Of a DNA stretch of 64,000 nt, positions 11,587 to 23,371 are shown one piece after another. The notes under the pieces are model-generated. The model did no database searches and was not told the DNA's origin. It was given only the letters and a program-made list of their open reading frames with translations. The first letter of the stretch is position 1, and every line of letters begins with the position of its first letter. Made by a program: the position numbers and the translations under genes. This stretch comes from Zychaea mexicana (taxonomy: Eukaryota > Mucoromycota > Mucoromycetes > Mucorales > Lichtheimiaceae): NCBI RefSeq assembly GCF_025766255.1, contig NW_026516742.1:62001-126000 (forward strand), read 5' to 3'.

Positions 11587-13781
11587 GTTGATTCAGGTTG
11601 TGTCTCTTTCCACAAGCACTGACGACACTCACAACGACTGCTCTTTTTTATATCATTTTCTTTGTTTTAAATTGTGTCCCAATGACACTGCGATTCTTTT
11701 GAAAAGAAAACACACGTCATTAGGACTTAAAAGTGGTGAAATCTTGCCCCCACGGGCTTATTGGGGAGAAATATGGTTTTTCACACACACGCGTGTCTGC
11801 TTGCTCACTCTCACAGGGGGGACCATCCAGGGGCTTTCGGGGTGCCCCAGCTAAGAGTAAAAAAGGAACTGTTAGTAGCCGGGTACTTTCTATCCTAGAT
11901 ACAAAAAGAGTGACAATGAACGATAAAGAAAAATAAAAAGGCGGACAAGACAGGGTGGGGGAAAGGCAACGAGTCGGCGTAGTGGACGTATAGTTTTTAT
12001 TAGCTGTCCTTCTAGCTATATTCTGGGAGCCGGTATTCCTCGCATATGCAAAAAACGCAACACTGCACTGCCAATAGCCAACCCTACCAACCTGCTCCTT
12101 CTCTCCCCAAAGAAGCAGTCGTAGGCGTCCCCTGAAGGATGGGTGAGGGAATCTAGGGGACCGGATGAGAGAGTGAGCAAGTAGTCGTTTGTGTGTGAAA
12201 AAAAAGGTAGGAGAGGAAAGGGAAAGGAAAGGAAAGGAAAAAAGAATCTGGACCGGTTCTTTTTATCTTTGGTTTCTTTTTTTTGACGTCCCGCCCCACC
12301 GCCGCAGCATGCTCATCACTATGGCTTTCTCTTTCATAACGTAGTCATTAAGGGCAGTGACTTGCATGAGATGGTGATGGTTGGTGTTGCCTATGAGCAA
12401 GGCTCACTGCGATACTGGAAGTGTGTGCACCTTATGCTGCTCATTGTTCTCTCTGGATTCTTTTTTAAGACACCGCCATGTCAATACGACGCGACCTTTG
12501 TGGCCTGTCAGTGACCTGGCAGCATATTCAAATGAGTGTTTACGCTGATGTCGGTTTGTTTGATACAGACTGCCCGTACTGGGAAATGATATCGACTGTG
12601 GTTTTGCCCTACTTGTTCTCCGCTGTTGCGATAGTTCTGTCCAATAAAGAGCCTGATTCTTTCATGTGAAGATATGTACTGTCATGTGTATCTTTTGATC
12701 CGCTACTGTCCAAATTGCCACTGGCTGCATTTCCAAGTCAAGAAGCAGTTGTTGATGGGGGAACAGCACATTGCGTACGTTGACAGGCGGTCGACCTTGT
12801 CTCAACATGTAATGGATAGTTAAATTACGTCGCATTGCTTTTTAAAGCTTCAAGGGAAATTTCGATCAATAGACGCGCCACCCAAACGGATACCTGATAT
12901 GATTGATGAGTAGCTTACAGAGCATGTACCAGCAAAGAATTTCTTTTCTTAAAGTTGCCAAATGGCTATCAAGTATGCGTGGCTGGGAACGATGTGTGTC
13001 GAGTAAAGCGCCTCGCGGATGAAGGCTCGATGGCTTCGATAATGATTGCTGTCGATTTTTCCAAAAGAATGGCTCTGATATGCAGTATCGCATGTGATTG
13101 TCACGGGTGTAATTAACCAATGTTTATTGATAGATACTGCTCTGATAAGAAATAGGGGCTGTACTACTGATTGGGGGGAGATGGGAGAGATGGAAGGGGG
13201 AGCTACGACTATTACATCACAATTGCGGATATCATAGCTAGTCTAGCTTTTACAAAAGAAAGGTCTTGTCTTGCCTTGGATACGCGCATCGTGAGATGCA
13301 GAAAACCGCTCACTGACCTTTTTGCTCGTTATTTCTGTATGCAAGGTGAACGCGGTCAGCCTTTTTGAAGCTCTACTGAAAGAGAGAAAGAGAGAGAGAA
13401 AGCAAGAGAAGGAGAGCCACCACTAGTTCAGCGATACAGTTCCCAACAGCTTCAACATTAGGGTGTATGCTAATTAGCTATATCGTCGTCTTCAAGCTAT
13501 GTCTCAAGTGATTTACATCGATTTCCCTATCATAGTCCCCAGGTGAACTTGCCGGCAGCCTCCTCCGGAAATCCTGTACCTTTGTCGAGATCATATTGTA
13601 GATGCGGCTGGCATCGAAAGGTGTGTCATCAAATATATATCGCCAATGTGATGCCCAGATGAGGTGGACGGCGATGATGATCGTGTGTGGTGGGATCGTG
13701 GCGGTGGTCTTGGACCGAGGTGGATCGAGCGTGTGGCAATAAGCATTGAGCTCTTGAAAATTATAGGAGCAATGATGGTGT
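11587..13781 (-). repeat. Left arm of a >2.1 kb inverted repeat
   Basis: This segment is the reverse complement of 61,824-64,000, nearly base for base. Example: GTTGATTCAGGTTGTGTC at 11,587 equals the reverse complement of the window's last bases. Identical reading frames (11,588-11,854 and 63,733-63,999; 12,866-13,120 and 62,479-62,733) show the same. Differences are few: scattered substitutions, about 22 extra bases near 12,605-12,630 and about 15 extra bases near 13,555-13,570 in this copy. The inner edge is sharp at 13,781. Orientation is set by the reverse-transcriptase tail, which reads on the minus strand. The outer edge is unknown because the partner copy leaves the window. Confidence 0.95.
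13478..13781 (-). pseudogene. Reverse transcriptase C-terminal tail (left copy)
   Basis: Reads on the minus strand as HHHCSYNFQELNAYCH, then IIIAVHLIWASHWRYIF and DASRIYNMISTKVQ, identical to the right copy at 61,824-62,030. The zinc-finger part that precedes it in the right copy is missing, so this copy starts later (5'-truncated, as is usual for non-LTR retroelements). A 15-base insertion changes the final residues. About 110 bases of unrelated sequence separate it from the Argonaute PIWI fragment. Confidence 0.7.
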
Positions 13782-13896
13782 GTATAGACGGTTTTGCGGA
13801 GGATAGAAGTTGTGAGGTTGTTTAGTGAATGATTGTTGACCAATGGAATTAGGGAGATAAGAGGCCCCTCATTAATGACCGTGGTCGGTCCAAAGC

Positions 13897-14485
13897 TCAA
13901 TACTGTGCAAACGTTTGCTTAAAATTCAACATGGAGCTTGGTGGTTTGAATGCTTGTTTGCCAGCAGAGCAAACCCCTTTCGTCTCCCAGCGACCGACAA
14001 TCGTATTTGGCGCCGATGTGACACATCCATCACCTGGTAACATGAACCAAGCCTCTATTGCCGCCTTGACGGCTTGCATGGATATGCGAGCCACGCGATA
14101 CTCGAGTGCCATCAGAATGCAAGCTATAAAACACGGGAATTACAAGTGATTCGAAGGGTATGGTCAAAATGCTTCAAAAGACGCTTCATCAATCATGCGG
14201 TCAGAAGCCGCTACGGGTGTTATTTTCTCATGACAGAGTCGCCGACAGTCAGGTTGAGACTGTTCGAATTGAAGAGATTCGGGTAATCCACAGTGTATGT
14301 GAGGAGCTTGACAACGGGTACAAAACCACAGTGACATTTGTGGTGGCTCAAAAGCGACATCATGTCCGTTTCTTTTCTATTCAACCAGAAGGTGCGGATC
14401 GCTCGATTGGAAGCTGCAAGCCAGGCAATAAATTTTTGATACAGATATTGTTCATTCTTTTCAGTTTGACTTTTGTAGCTTCCTT
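13897..14485 (+). pseudogene. Argonaute MID/PIWI remnant
   Basis: Starts abruptly at [16 protein letters not shown] and runs through [17 protein letters not shown] (first catalytic Asp) and SIAALTACMDMRATRYSS, then breaks frame at about 14,120. It resumes with SCGQKPLRVLFSHDRVADSQ, where the intact copies have the [10 protein letters not shown] motif, then [14 protein letters not shown], and shifts frame again before DTDIVHSFQFDF (catalytic His region). At least two frameshifts plus loss of the glutamate-finger segment make it non-functional. It is closest in layout to the intact gene 2 kb downstream. Probably the 3' half of the gene whose 5' half is at 9,470-9,800. Confidence 0.88.
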
Positions 14486-16475
14486 AGATGTATACTTCCA
14501 GTATTCAAAGCTTAGTTGTAAACATACGTGCGCTAGGAGTAGCGATGAAAAACTGTTTTATCCCATCAAAGAGACCTGTTATCTCTCTCATCCTGGGCTA
14601 CAACGCTCGGCAAACGCATGATGTATTATATTATCATTATTACCTAAGTTTGTATTATAAATCTTCATGGCTAGAGTACATAGTAGCCAGTTTATATGGC
14701 AGCTGTAGACACAGCCTCACTGATTTTTTCGTATTGTATTTCATACTATTAAGAAAGATTGGATTGACCGGCGCCATAAAGCAGTCGCTTTCTTACTACT
14801 GTAATATAAGTCATTTTTAACTTTTTTTTTGCATATCTTATTGTTACAAACATATAAAAAAAACTATATGGGTTTCATTTAGCATCCTCTATGGCGTTTA
14901 TTGTACAATTTACTATATATGTACAACAGAAATATGTAGCTGCTTTAAGTCTCACCTTGTTATCGTTTGGCAGCCATATAAGGTATCCGAGCTTGACATC
15001 TAATTGTCTTCTCGAAGATTGGCAGAAAGAAGAAGACATACTATATCCATGATACCATGCTAAGTTGTTGTAGTACTGTAGAATTAAAGATGATGTATAG
15101 TAGCCTTGGCAGCATGTAGAAGATTTTAAGCCGTATAATACTGTATATATATACACCATTATACGTCTAATGTATCTTTATTAGATGGAGGCTCTTTCTT
15201 ACTACACTACTGTATCATACGGTAATGTAGCTGTTGATGAAGTCGAAAAAGCTATATTACATATGGAGAAGCAACCTTAAGCAATTATAGTCCAAAACCA
15301 GCATCATGGTTTTTTTAAGAGAAATCGGCAAGAGCGAAAATTTGCTGCATAGAAGCATAGCGCAAACAAAAAGCTCTTTGAAAAAACCGGATTCAGTGCA
15401 CGAGGCATTCGATATACGGAATGCGATTTTTTAATTGCATGAAATGCAGGCTGTCAAAGAGCTTCTATATCACAATGCATTGTGCAAACGCTACACAAGT
15501 TGTTGTCGCACAAAATCACGATATCTGTCATCATGCGCCACACTCTGTACCGCTTTGTGCAGCATTAGCTTAGAATTTACGTTTTATGGAAGACTAAGTG
15601 GACGGGGCATGCGGTCCACTTACATGAGAGACCGTGTGGAGGGGTGATATTGGTAAATGGAGACGTGATGCAATGATGAAAAAAACCCACGTCGGGAAAA
15701 ATTATGTATGATAGCAATCAAAGTCTACCATCCAGCGTCCTCTAGGAGCTTTCTGCATTCACATGCTCCTTTACTCGTTTACATTAGAGAATCTGAATAA
15801 ACACAATGTCATATACCGACATATGAAACAGCTGCCATATGCATGACTACCTCTACTATTTCCTTCAATGTCAGAGAACGCTTTTTATTGTTATTACGCT
15901 ACAGCTTCTGTATGAACGATTCTTAAAAATAAATAGCATCTATCACATACTGTACGCTGAGATACTCCAACCGCGTAGAGGTGCATTTTATTTTGTATTC
16001 CATGTTATATTCTTAACTTGCTAATGTTGGCAGTGCTGTGCTGTAAGATCAAGAAGGATTAACACTACAGTATATGTAGAACGCCTTGTTATTTCCATTC
16101 ATGTCACGTATAAATCTGGAACACCTTCTGCAGCACTAAATTTCTCACAGGAGACCGTCTATAAATGGTGACGTATTTTTTTGTTTCATACATCACTCAC
16201 ATTTATGTACTCTTATTTACATAATTTTATTATCATAGCGCAACTAGAAGTATGGTACTAACAATTATCAAGTTAATTGTATACATTGGAACTGTCTCTG
16301 ATGCACATGCATAAACCTGTCATGTGCTGTGAGTCTTGTATGAGATTATCAGTACTTCTCTGCCATCACTCACTGCAATGGTCAAAAAGACCACAGTTTC
16401 ACTTTTCGGTATATTTTTCTCTGTTACATCTTCTCCTATTCCTCTTCCAGTAATACCTCTTCCAACAAATCAAGC
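14486..16475. other. Intergenic, upstream of Argonaute 1
   Basis: About 2 kb of AT-rich DNA with no supported gene on either strand; open frames are short and lack domains or splice context. A pyrimidine-rich stretch just before 16,476 (about 16,410-16,470) is the likely core promoter/leader of Argonaute 1. Confidence 0.5.
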
Positions 16476-19430
16476 ATGGCGTTGAATCTCACAGACTTTG
16501 TGATGCGTCCAAACCCGGGCATAGCAGGCGCACTTGTGTCTGTCCGCTCCAACTTTTTCCGAGTACAATCGTTCCTGCGTGGCAATGTCTATCATTACCA
16601 CATTGAAATCGCGGACATGGCAAACAAGTCATCGAACATACCTCCAGCTCTCAATCGTCGAGTCTGGAAGGCCTTTGAAAGTACCGGCGGCCAAGGTATC
16701 TTGAATGGTTCTCGTGCCATCTATGACGGACGCAAGAACGTCTTTACAGCTATGCCTTTGAGAACTCTGACAGCTCATGAGGCGAGTCAGTTTGAGGTAA
16801 ATGCACTACTGTTTGTGTGAAAAGAATGTCACTGACCCTATATCTTTACTAAAAAACACATAATTATTGGCTTGTGTCATGTCTGCTAATCACTGTAGGT
16901 GGAGCTGCCGCAAGAAGGTGCTGCTGCTACTGGACCCCGTACATCGTCCACCCGGCCTTCTAGTGGTATATTCAAAGTCAAAATTAAGCAAGCTGGTGAA
17001 ATTAAAATGGAAGAGCTGCATCGATTCCTGCAGGGCACTTCAAGTCTGACGACAAACTGCCTGACAGGTGTGTATTATTCAATATCTAAAGCATTCTCTC
17101 TCTGTCTTTGTGTGTGTGTACATGAGTGGACCATCATATAATCGTTACTAAAAGTCACAACAACAACACACTGGTTACTATATAGCCGTTATGGCGCTTG
17201 ATGTCCTCATCCGGTATTTGCCAAGCATGAAGTACAACACCGTGGTAGGCCGCTCTTTTTATACACCTGTTGGAAGTCAATCACTTCACGGTGGTCTTGA
17301 AGTCTGGCAAGGTTACTTCCAGACGTCCCGGCCTGGGGTCGGGAGCATGTACATCAATGCTGATGTCAGTGCAGCAGTATTTCGGGAGGGTGGTCCCCTG
17401 CTGGAAGTGGTTGCTAAGATCATTGGCCGCCGATCGATTGATGAACTTCGACGTGGCCTTCCAAACAAAGACCGAGCCAAGCTTGAGAAGGCACTGAAGA
17501 ATGTCCAGATACAAGTCAGACATCGAGGTGAAAAGAAGTTCAAATACAAGATTACCGGCTTGACGCCTGCGCCAGCTGATCGTACGTTCTTCAAGGACCA
17601 AGACAACAATGAAATGAGCGTAGCACAGTACTTTACGGCTCACTACAACATGGGCCTCCGCTTCCCGTTTCTGCCGTGTATCATCGTGCGCAAAACTATA
17701 TTCTTGCCTATGGAAGTCTGTGACATTGTCCCTGGCCAGCGATACAACAAAAAGCTCGACGAGCAGCAGACGGCTGAAATGATCACTTTTACATGTCAAA
17801 AGCCGGATGTTCGAGCCAACAAGATCAAGCAGGGATTCACGTTGCTCGAAACGAACAACCCGTATATGCAGCAATTTGGCTTCAAGGTCGAACCGGAAAT
17901 GTCCATCGTCAAGGCACGTGTTCTTCCGCCGCCGCAGATCTCATACTCAAGCACGCCACCATCACAAGGTGCATTTGTGCCAACGGGTGGTGCGTGGAAC
18001 ATGCGAAACCGCAAGGTGGTGCAAGGCGCAACACTGGGTTCGTGGTCTGTCGTCAACTTTCACTTGGACTTTCCTCAAAACTCCATCGCCAGATTTATCC
18101 GTGAACTGTGCCAATCGTTTATCAACACTGGCTTGAACGTTATCAACCGCAATCCACCCATCATACATGCCGATCCGCAAGGCAACATTGACCGCACATT
18201 GAAGGAAGCGTGGCTTAAGGCCGGTAATCATGCCAAGGCAGCACCGCAATTGATCGTATGCATCCTGCCCAACAAGGGTGTCTCGCTTTATGCAAAGATC
18301 AAGTATGTCACTGATACCGTCATCGGCATTCCCAGCCAATGCGTCCAGAGCGCTCAGGCCTACAAGGCAAGCCCCCAATACTGCGCCAACGTTTGCCTTA
18401 AAGTCAACGTAAAGCTCGGCGGCGCGAACGTATACCTGGGGCCCACGCAGATCCCCTTCGTTTCGCAAAGACCTACTATTATTTTCGGGGCGGATGTGAT
18501 GCATCCAGAGCCTGGAAACATAAACTGTCCCTCTATTGCTGCTGTGGTGGGCTCCATGGATGCTCGGGCCGCACGATACTCAAGCGTCATCCGCATTCAA
18601 TCAAGCCGAACAGAAATCATTGCTGACTTGGCAAACATGGTCATAGAGCTGCTCAAGCAATTTTACAAGGCGTGCGGCCAAAAGCCAGAACGAATCCTAT
18701 TCTACCGTGATGGTGTCTCGGAAGGGCAGTTTGGCGAAGTCCTAAAATCCGAGGTGGCGGCCATTCGCAGCGCTTGCTTGACGCTTGACAATGATTACAA
18801 GCCTAAGATCACCTTTGTGGTTGCTCAAAAGCGCCACCATGCTCGATTCTTCCCGATAAAAAGGGATGGCGCAGATAGGAGTGGCAACTGCAGCCCAGGC
18901 ACTGTCATCGATACCGACATTGTGCATCCATTCGAGTTTGATTTTTGTAAGCGTGATCAGCCTATCCTGTTATAGCGAGGAACGATTAGCCAGTCTTGAC
19001 ATGTTTTTTTTTTTCGCTGCTAAAAAGATCTTCAGTCTCACGCTGGAATCCAAGGAACGTCCCGTTCCACACATTACCATGTTCTTTACGATGACAACAA
19101 ATTCACATCGGACTCTCTCCAAGAACTCACGTACCGGCTTTGCTACATCTATGCTCGAGCAACACGCGCGGTATCATTAATCCCGCCGCTTTACTATGCA
19201 GACCTGCTCGCAAGCCGCGCTCGTCTCCACCGCCGAGATGCCAACTGGTCTGACACCACTGGAACACCCGAGACCTTCGACCCGGAGCAGCAAATAACCA
19301 GCTACGGCGCCGTCAAGCCGGATTTGCAAAAAGGTAAGAGCAGCACATGTTCTTATTTTGATAACTTTTCATGTTTATCATCGGTACTAATCGACTTTAT
19401 TTTGTTAATGTAGTCATGTACTTCCTGTAG
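16476..19430 (+). CDS. ago: Argonaute protein 1, intact
   Basis: Guide-RNA-binding effector of RNA interference. Five exons: 16,476-16,796, 16,899-17,067, 17,186-18,946, 19,028-19,333, 19,414-19,430; phases close exactly to 858 codons (857 aa). Order: ArgoN ([15 protein letters not shown]...), linker 1 (VGRSFYTP), PAZ ([35 protein letters not shown]), MID ([11 protein letters not shown]) and PIWI. The slicer tetrad looks complete: Asp in FGADVMHP, Glu in [10 protein letters not shown], Asp in [12 protein letters not shown] and His in [12 protein letters not shown], so cleavage activity is predicted. It ends KVMYFL after a tiny last exon. The family-typical final intron here is absent from Argonaute 2 at 57,748-60,492. 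The two proteins share the whole layout but differ at many positions, so the duplication is old. Confidence 0.96.
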
Positions 19431-20665
19431 ATGACTACCACAGTAACATGTCCTTCGTTTGCGGTTTTTGAGCTCCTGCGTATATCTTTGCTTAACTTTT
19501 TTTCCGTTGACTCATCCACATACTTCTTTGCTTACAAATTTTGATAAATTCCATTATCAATACTTCCTAGTTGCTTGCTTGTCTCCCCAGAAGAAAAAAC
19601 TACAAAAGCTTATAACGCGTGATTTGATGATTGAGGAGTATGATATACGTGAGGGGTGGTTCCAGAGACACACAGAAATAAGTATATCTTAAAAGGAAAA
19701 CCAATGGGTGTTTTTGAGCCCATTCTCTCTTTGACGAAGCAATGGATTTCACTAAAGGTAGTCAAAGGAGAGATGTGGCTTTTCGTTCTTACACGTGTGA
19801 TTGGAGCCGACGTCAATATATTATGCTTTTTATATATTCATTCTGGTTGTGCACGTCTACGGAAATGACAAATGACACGGTTTTATAAAACTGTCGGTCA
19901 GAAGGCCATTTTCATTATTAAGCAGGGCGAATATAATGCAACACAAAAAACTGGACCCTGCATCATAAGAGCAAGATGGTTTCAGATAACGATGACGATA
20001 GCATTGGAAAATCCGGAACCTTTGCTGTTGTTGCTACATATCCCAACGACCGAAGCTTATTAAACTGCCCGAGAGGACATTACGTATCAGTGAATAAGGA
20101 AAGATCAGAAAATTACGGTACTGAAAAGCTGGTGTTCTAAATTGCTTCCACTCCATTTTTTTTTGTGTACTGTATTGGAGTGTTACCTCCGAAGAAAAAG
20201 TTATTTATACCAATTCATGTTCAAAAGAAGGTACGGTAGTGGCGGCCGCAAAGAACTTAGGGATTGAAGATACGTTGGGATACAAATTGGAGGTGTGGAG
20301 ACTTGTATGTTATAATCACGCCTACATAGTTACGCCTTCATTTAAAAGTCGAAGAACTGATTACTAAAGACATGTGGATCGGCGCAAGAAAAAGTCGCTA
20401 TTACGTTTATTAACTACTACTATCATAGTTTGAAATTGATTGTGCTTCTGATTCAATTATACTACATTATTTTTCTACTAATAGCGCATCACTAAGGCAA
20501 GGATAAGATGAACTAAGAATCACTTATATTTATGCTACACATATCTTGAGTGTCAAATGGAAGTCATACTAAACTTGGCAACCACGTGGTTTTGCAACCT
20601 GACTTTGACGTGCTGAGAAAGTACGCACAACTCATTATTCTTCTTCCCTTACTTCTTTATACAAC
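19431..20665. other. Intergenic after Argonaute 1
   Basis: About 1.2 kb, AT-rich, no supported gene. Around 19,690-19,810 the text loosely resembles part of the inverted-repeat arm near 11,735-11,830 (GGAGARATRTGG followed by a CACACGYGTG-like run), too weak to call homologous. Confidence 0.4.
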
Positions 20666-21270
20666 ATGGGCAAGCACCGCAAACGTCAAACCAATAAACA
20701 ACGGAATGCCACTCTGAATCCGTCATCATCACCGCTTAGTCCTCCTCCTCCTCGTCCTTCTTCATTATCTTCTTTCTCTTCCGAACATACGTCTCTTTCT
20801 CCTGAGACTTTTCGCCCACGCTTAAGTGTTTCTGGCTCTGGATCACATGTTCCACTAGTTGATCAGCTGTAGTTAGCAGCAGCATCTTCTGACTCTGCAA
20901 TCGTTCTTACTTCCGATGAGGAAGAAGAACAGCCACCCCAAGATCAGCGTCGACATCGACAGCAGCAACAACGACAACGACAACTACAACTACAACTACA
21001 ACCACCCCTGCCTGAGGAAGATGACGATGATTGGGCGAGGCAGCGCGATGCGGAGCAAGGGATTGTCGATACTGTACTCTTCATGAGTTAAATGCAAGAA
21101 TCGATAATTATTGTACAATCCTTGGAAGACGACAGCGCGAGGCAGTCGACCGCAACCGCACTCGTACTGCTAGACTAAACGAATACTTGACAGTAGTCGG
21201 CCGGTATCGAGCCAGACGAACAAGACAAAGAACGTGGCGTGACGACCACCCATTCATTCGCTATCTCTAA
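20666..21270 (+). pseudogene. Broken low-complexity gene of unknown function
   Basis: Starts MGKHRKRQTNKQRNATLN behind a pyrimidine-rich leader, then S/P-rich sequence to a TAG at 20,870-20,872. The same frame stays open past the TAG with AAASSDSAIVLTSDEEEE, a Q/R-rich run and EEDDDDWARQRDAEQG, to a TAA at about 21,090. Another frame (21,031-21,270) continues with CRYCTLHELNARIDNYC and RQREAVDRNRTRTARLNEYL up to a stop at 21,270. A basic head, acidic middle and basic coiled tail in three linked pieces suggest one gene with a nonsense mutation and a frameshift, or unrecognised introns. I do not recognise the family; a gag-like protein of a transposon is one possibility. Confidence 0.45.
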
Positions 21271-21871
21271 TTTCCATTATAGTTTCCATTTATCTCGACC
21301 TTAGATTTCTCTTTTATTATTTATCCATCTATTTCTGCATATTTATATATCTGACCAAACTTTTCTACCTTGGCCACAATATCAAAGTAAGTATTTTAAA
21401 ATGAGTGTTTATATCAGTAGTTGCACATGTCATGTTACGAAATTAGACAGATACAGACAAGATATCAGCATGGACACTGCAAGAGAATAATGCTAACCGT
21501 CCAGGGATGGAAGGCTCCATGAAAAAAAAAAACATTCTATAAATGGTGCAGGTAGAGAAGTTGAGGAATTGTAACAGAAAAGGCTACAATACATAGCGTG
21601 CTATTTTATATATAATGTGCGTGCGGACATAGTAGTAGTAATTTCATAGTTATTTATCAATCAGAGCAACGGATTTTGGTTCGGTTACATGATTAACCGG
21701 TCCGAAATCCGTTTCCGTGATTTTTTGACGTTTAGCCGCCTAACAGATTGAGTGAAGATTCACATGAAAAGTGCTAAAGAAGATCCCGGTATAGGCCATT
21801 ACTCGCTTTTCTCTTTCTCTCTCTCTTTTTCCTCTCTTTTATAGTCTTCTCCTGATATATTATAAATAAAA
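21271..21871. other. Intergenic/promoter of YHM2
   Basis: AT-rich spacer. It contains a strong imperfect hairpin (listed separately). A run of TTTCTCTCTCTCTTTTTCC at about 21,810-21,835 lies shortly before the YHM2 start at 21,872, a common leader type in these genes. Confidence 0.5.
21668..21713. repeat. Imperfect 20-bp palindrome
   Basis: AACGGATTTTGGTTCGGTTA at 21,668-21,687 faces TAACCGGTCCGAAATCCGTT at 21,694-21,713 with a 6-base loop; 17 of 20 positions pair. It could be a relic of a miniature element or a structured RNA element; no TSD is obvious. Confidence 0.6.
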
Positions 21872-23371
21872 ATGGCACCTCTTCCTAGTGGACCTATCGA
21901 TCCTAACGCGCCCGTTCAACGCAAATCCGTATCATGGAACAACTTACTTCTTGGAGCCAGCAAGTATATACTACATTTTACAACAGCCTATCACGGATAA
22001 CATTTTCTGACGTGTGCCTATCCTACATCATCTTTCCAATAATCAAACCAGCCCTCAACCTGTTTGAAGTATCTACGCTCGGCCAACCCTTTGAAGTGTT
22101 AAAGACACAGATGGCAGCCAACCGTGGCCAATCTATGGCTACTGCTGCTAAGGCTGTTTGGCAGCGTGGCGGTCCATTGGGCTTTTTCCAGGGCTTGATC
22201 CCATGGGCCTGGATTGAAGGTAATCAAGGCGCATACCTCTCTTCCTCTCTCGAATCAGCTTCCTTTACACAAATATACCTTACGCGTGTTGTTTTGTTCT
22301 AGCATCGACAAAGGGTGCCGTACTTTTGTTTACGGCCTCTGAATTCGAATATCGATCACGCGAAGCTGGTGCATCTCCATTTGTGGTATGTGTATATTTT
22401 TTGCGGGGAAATTTGGTGGGGAACAAACCGGGAATTACCAGGCGTGTGTGTCTCCACTGTGTGCGGGGTAACAAGAAGAGAAAACCCAGACGACTGATGG
22501 GTCCTACACGTTATGATGACGCTATTAGGCTGGTCTTGTTGGAGGCATGACGGGTGGTATCGCTCAAGCCTATTCGACAATGGGTTTCTGTACATTCATG
22601 AAGACTGTTGAAGTGACGCGCCACAAGTCAGGTAAGATAGACAAGACATGGGACATACGTCAAAAGATAAGAGACTTATTTTCTTGTGCAACGTTCTAAT
22701 ATAATATGTTGTGGGTGTATAGCTGCCAAGGAATCTACATTCAAGGTTGCTTCGGATATCTTTAAGCGTGAAGGCTTCCGTGGAATCAACAAGGGCGTGA
22801 ATGCAGTTGCTGTGCGTCAATGCACAAACTGGGCTTCACGTTTTGGTTTTGCACGCTGGGCTCAGGATACCATTGTGCGCGTTCGCTATGGTGAAGATTC
22901 CAAGATGAAGCCCACTGCTGTGGATCGTGTGCTTTCGTCTATGGTTGGTGGTGCTCTCTCATGCTGGAATCAACCGATTGAGGTCATTCGTGTCGAATTA
23001 CAGTAAGTTCTGCTTCATTGGAATAAGCGCCCTTTTCTGTTCCTAGATTGTACTCTTGCGAGATACACTGATAGATAATCCATCGTCTTTCTTTAATAGG
23101 GTAAAGAAGAAGATAAACAGATACAGAAGCACAAAGGTAAAGTTAGCCTACCGACTAATGTATGCTCTTTTGAAACTTTTAGAGTCAAATCAAAACACCC
23201 GGCCGCCCTGAAAAGATGGACATTGCCTCGGCAGCCAAGTGGATCTACAAGAACAGTGGCGCAAAGGGCTTCTATAAGGGTGTTGTACCGCGTATTGGCC
23301 TTGGCATGTGGCAAACGGTCTGCATGGTCACGATCGGTGACAGTCTTCGTGAATACTTTGGCACAAACTAG
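21872..23371 (+). CDS. YHM2: Mitochondrial citrate/oxoglutarate carrier, Yhm2-like
   Basis: Inner-membrane solute carrier; yeast Yhm2 exchanges citrate for 2-oxoglutarate and supports cytosolic NADPH supply. Exons: 21,872-21,959, 22,052-22,219, 22,303-22,385, 22,529-22,631, 22,723-23,002, 23,100-23,136, 23,183-23,371; phases close to 316 codons (315 aa). Diagnostic stretches: [96 protein letters not shown] and [11 protein letters not shown]. These include the degenerate PX[DE]XX[KR] motifs of this atypical carrier. Oddities: intron 1 starts GCAAGT (GC-AG), and a 37-base micro-exon adds the basic segment [12 protein letters not shown] between the third-repeat motif and TPGRPEK; skipping it does not join cleanly. 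Confidence 0.94.

Noticed and set aside
12770..12790. C-to-T style differences between the two arms as evidence of repeat-induced point mutation
   Set aside because: Only a handful of differences were noticed and they include indels; too few to claim a directional mutation process.
22386..22528. G-rich sequence in a YHM2 intron resembling the inverted-repeat arm
   Set aside because: Resemblance is limited to short GTGTGTGT and GGGG runs; not a convincing alignment.
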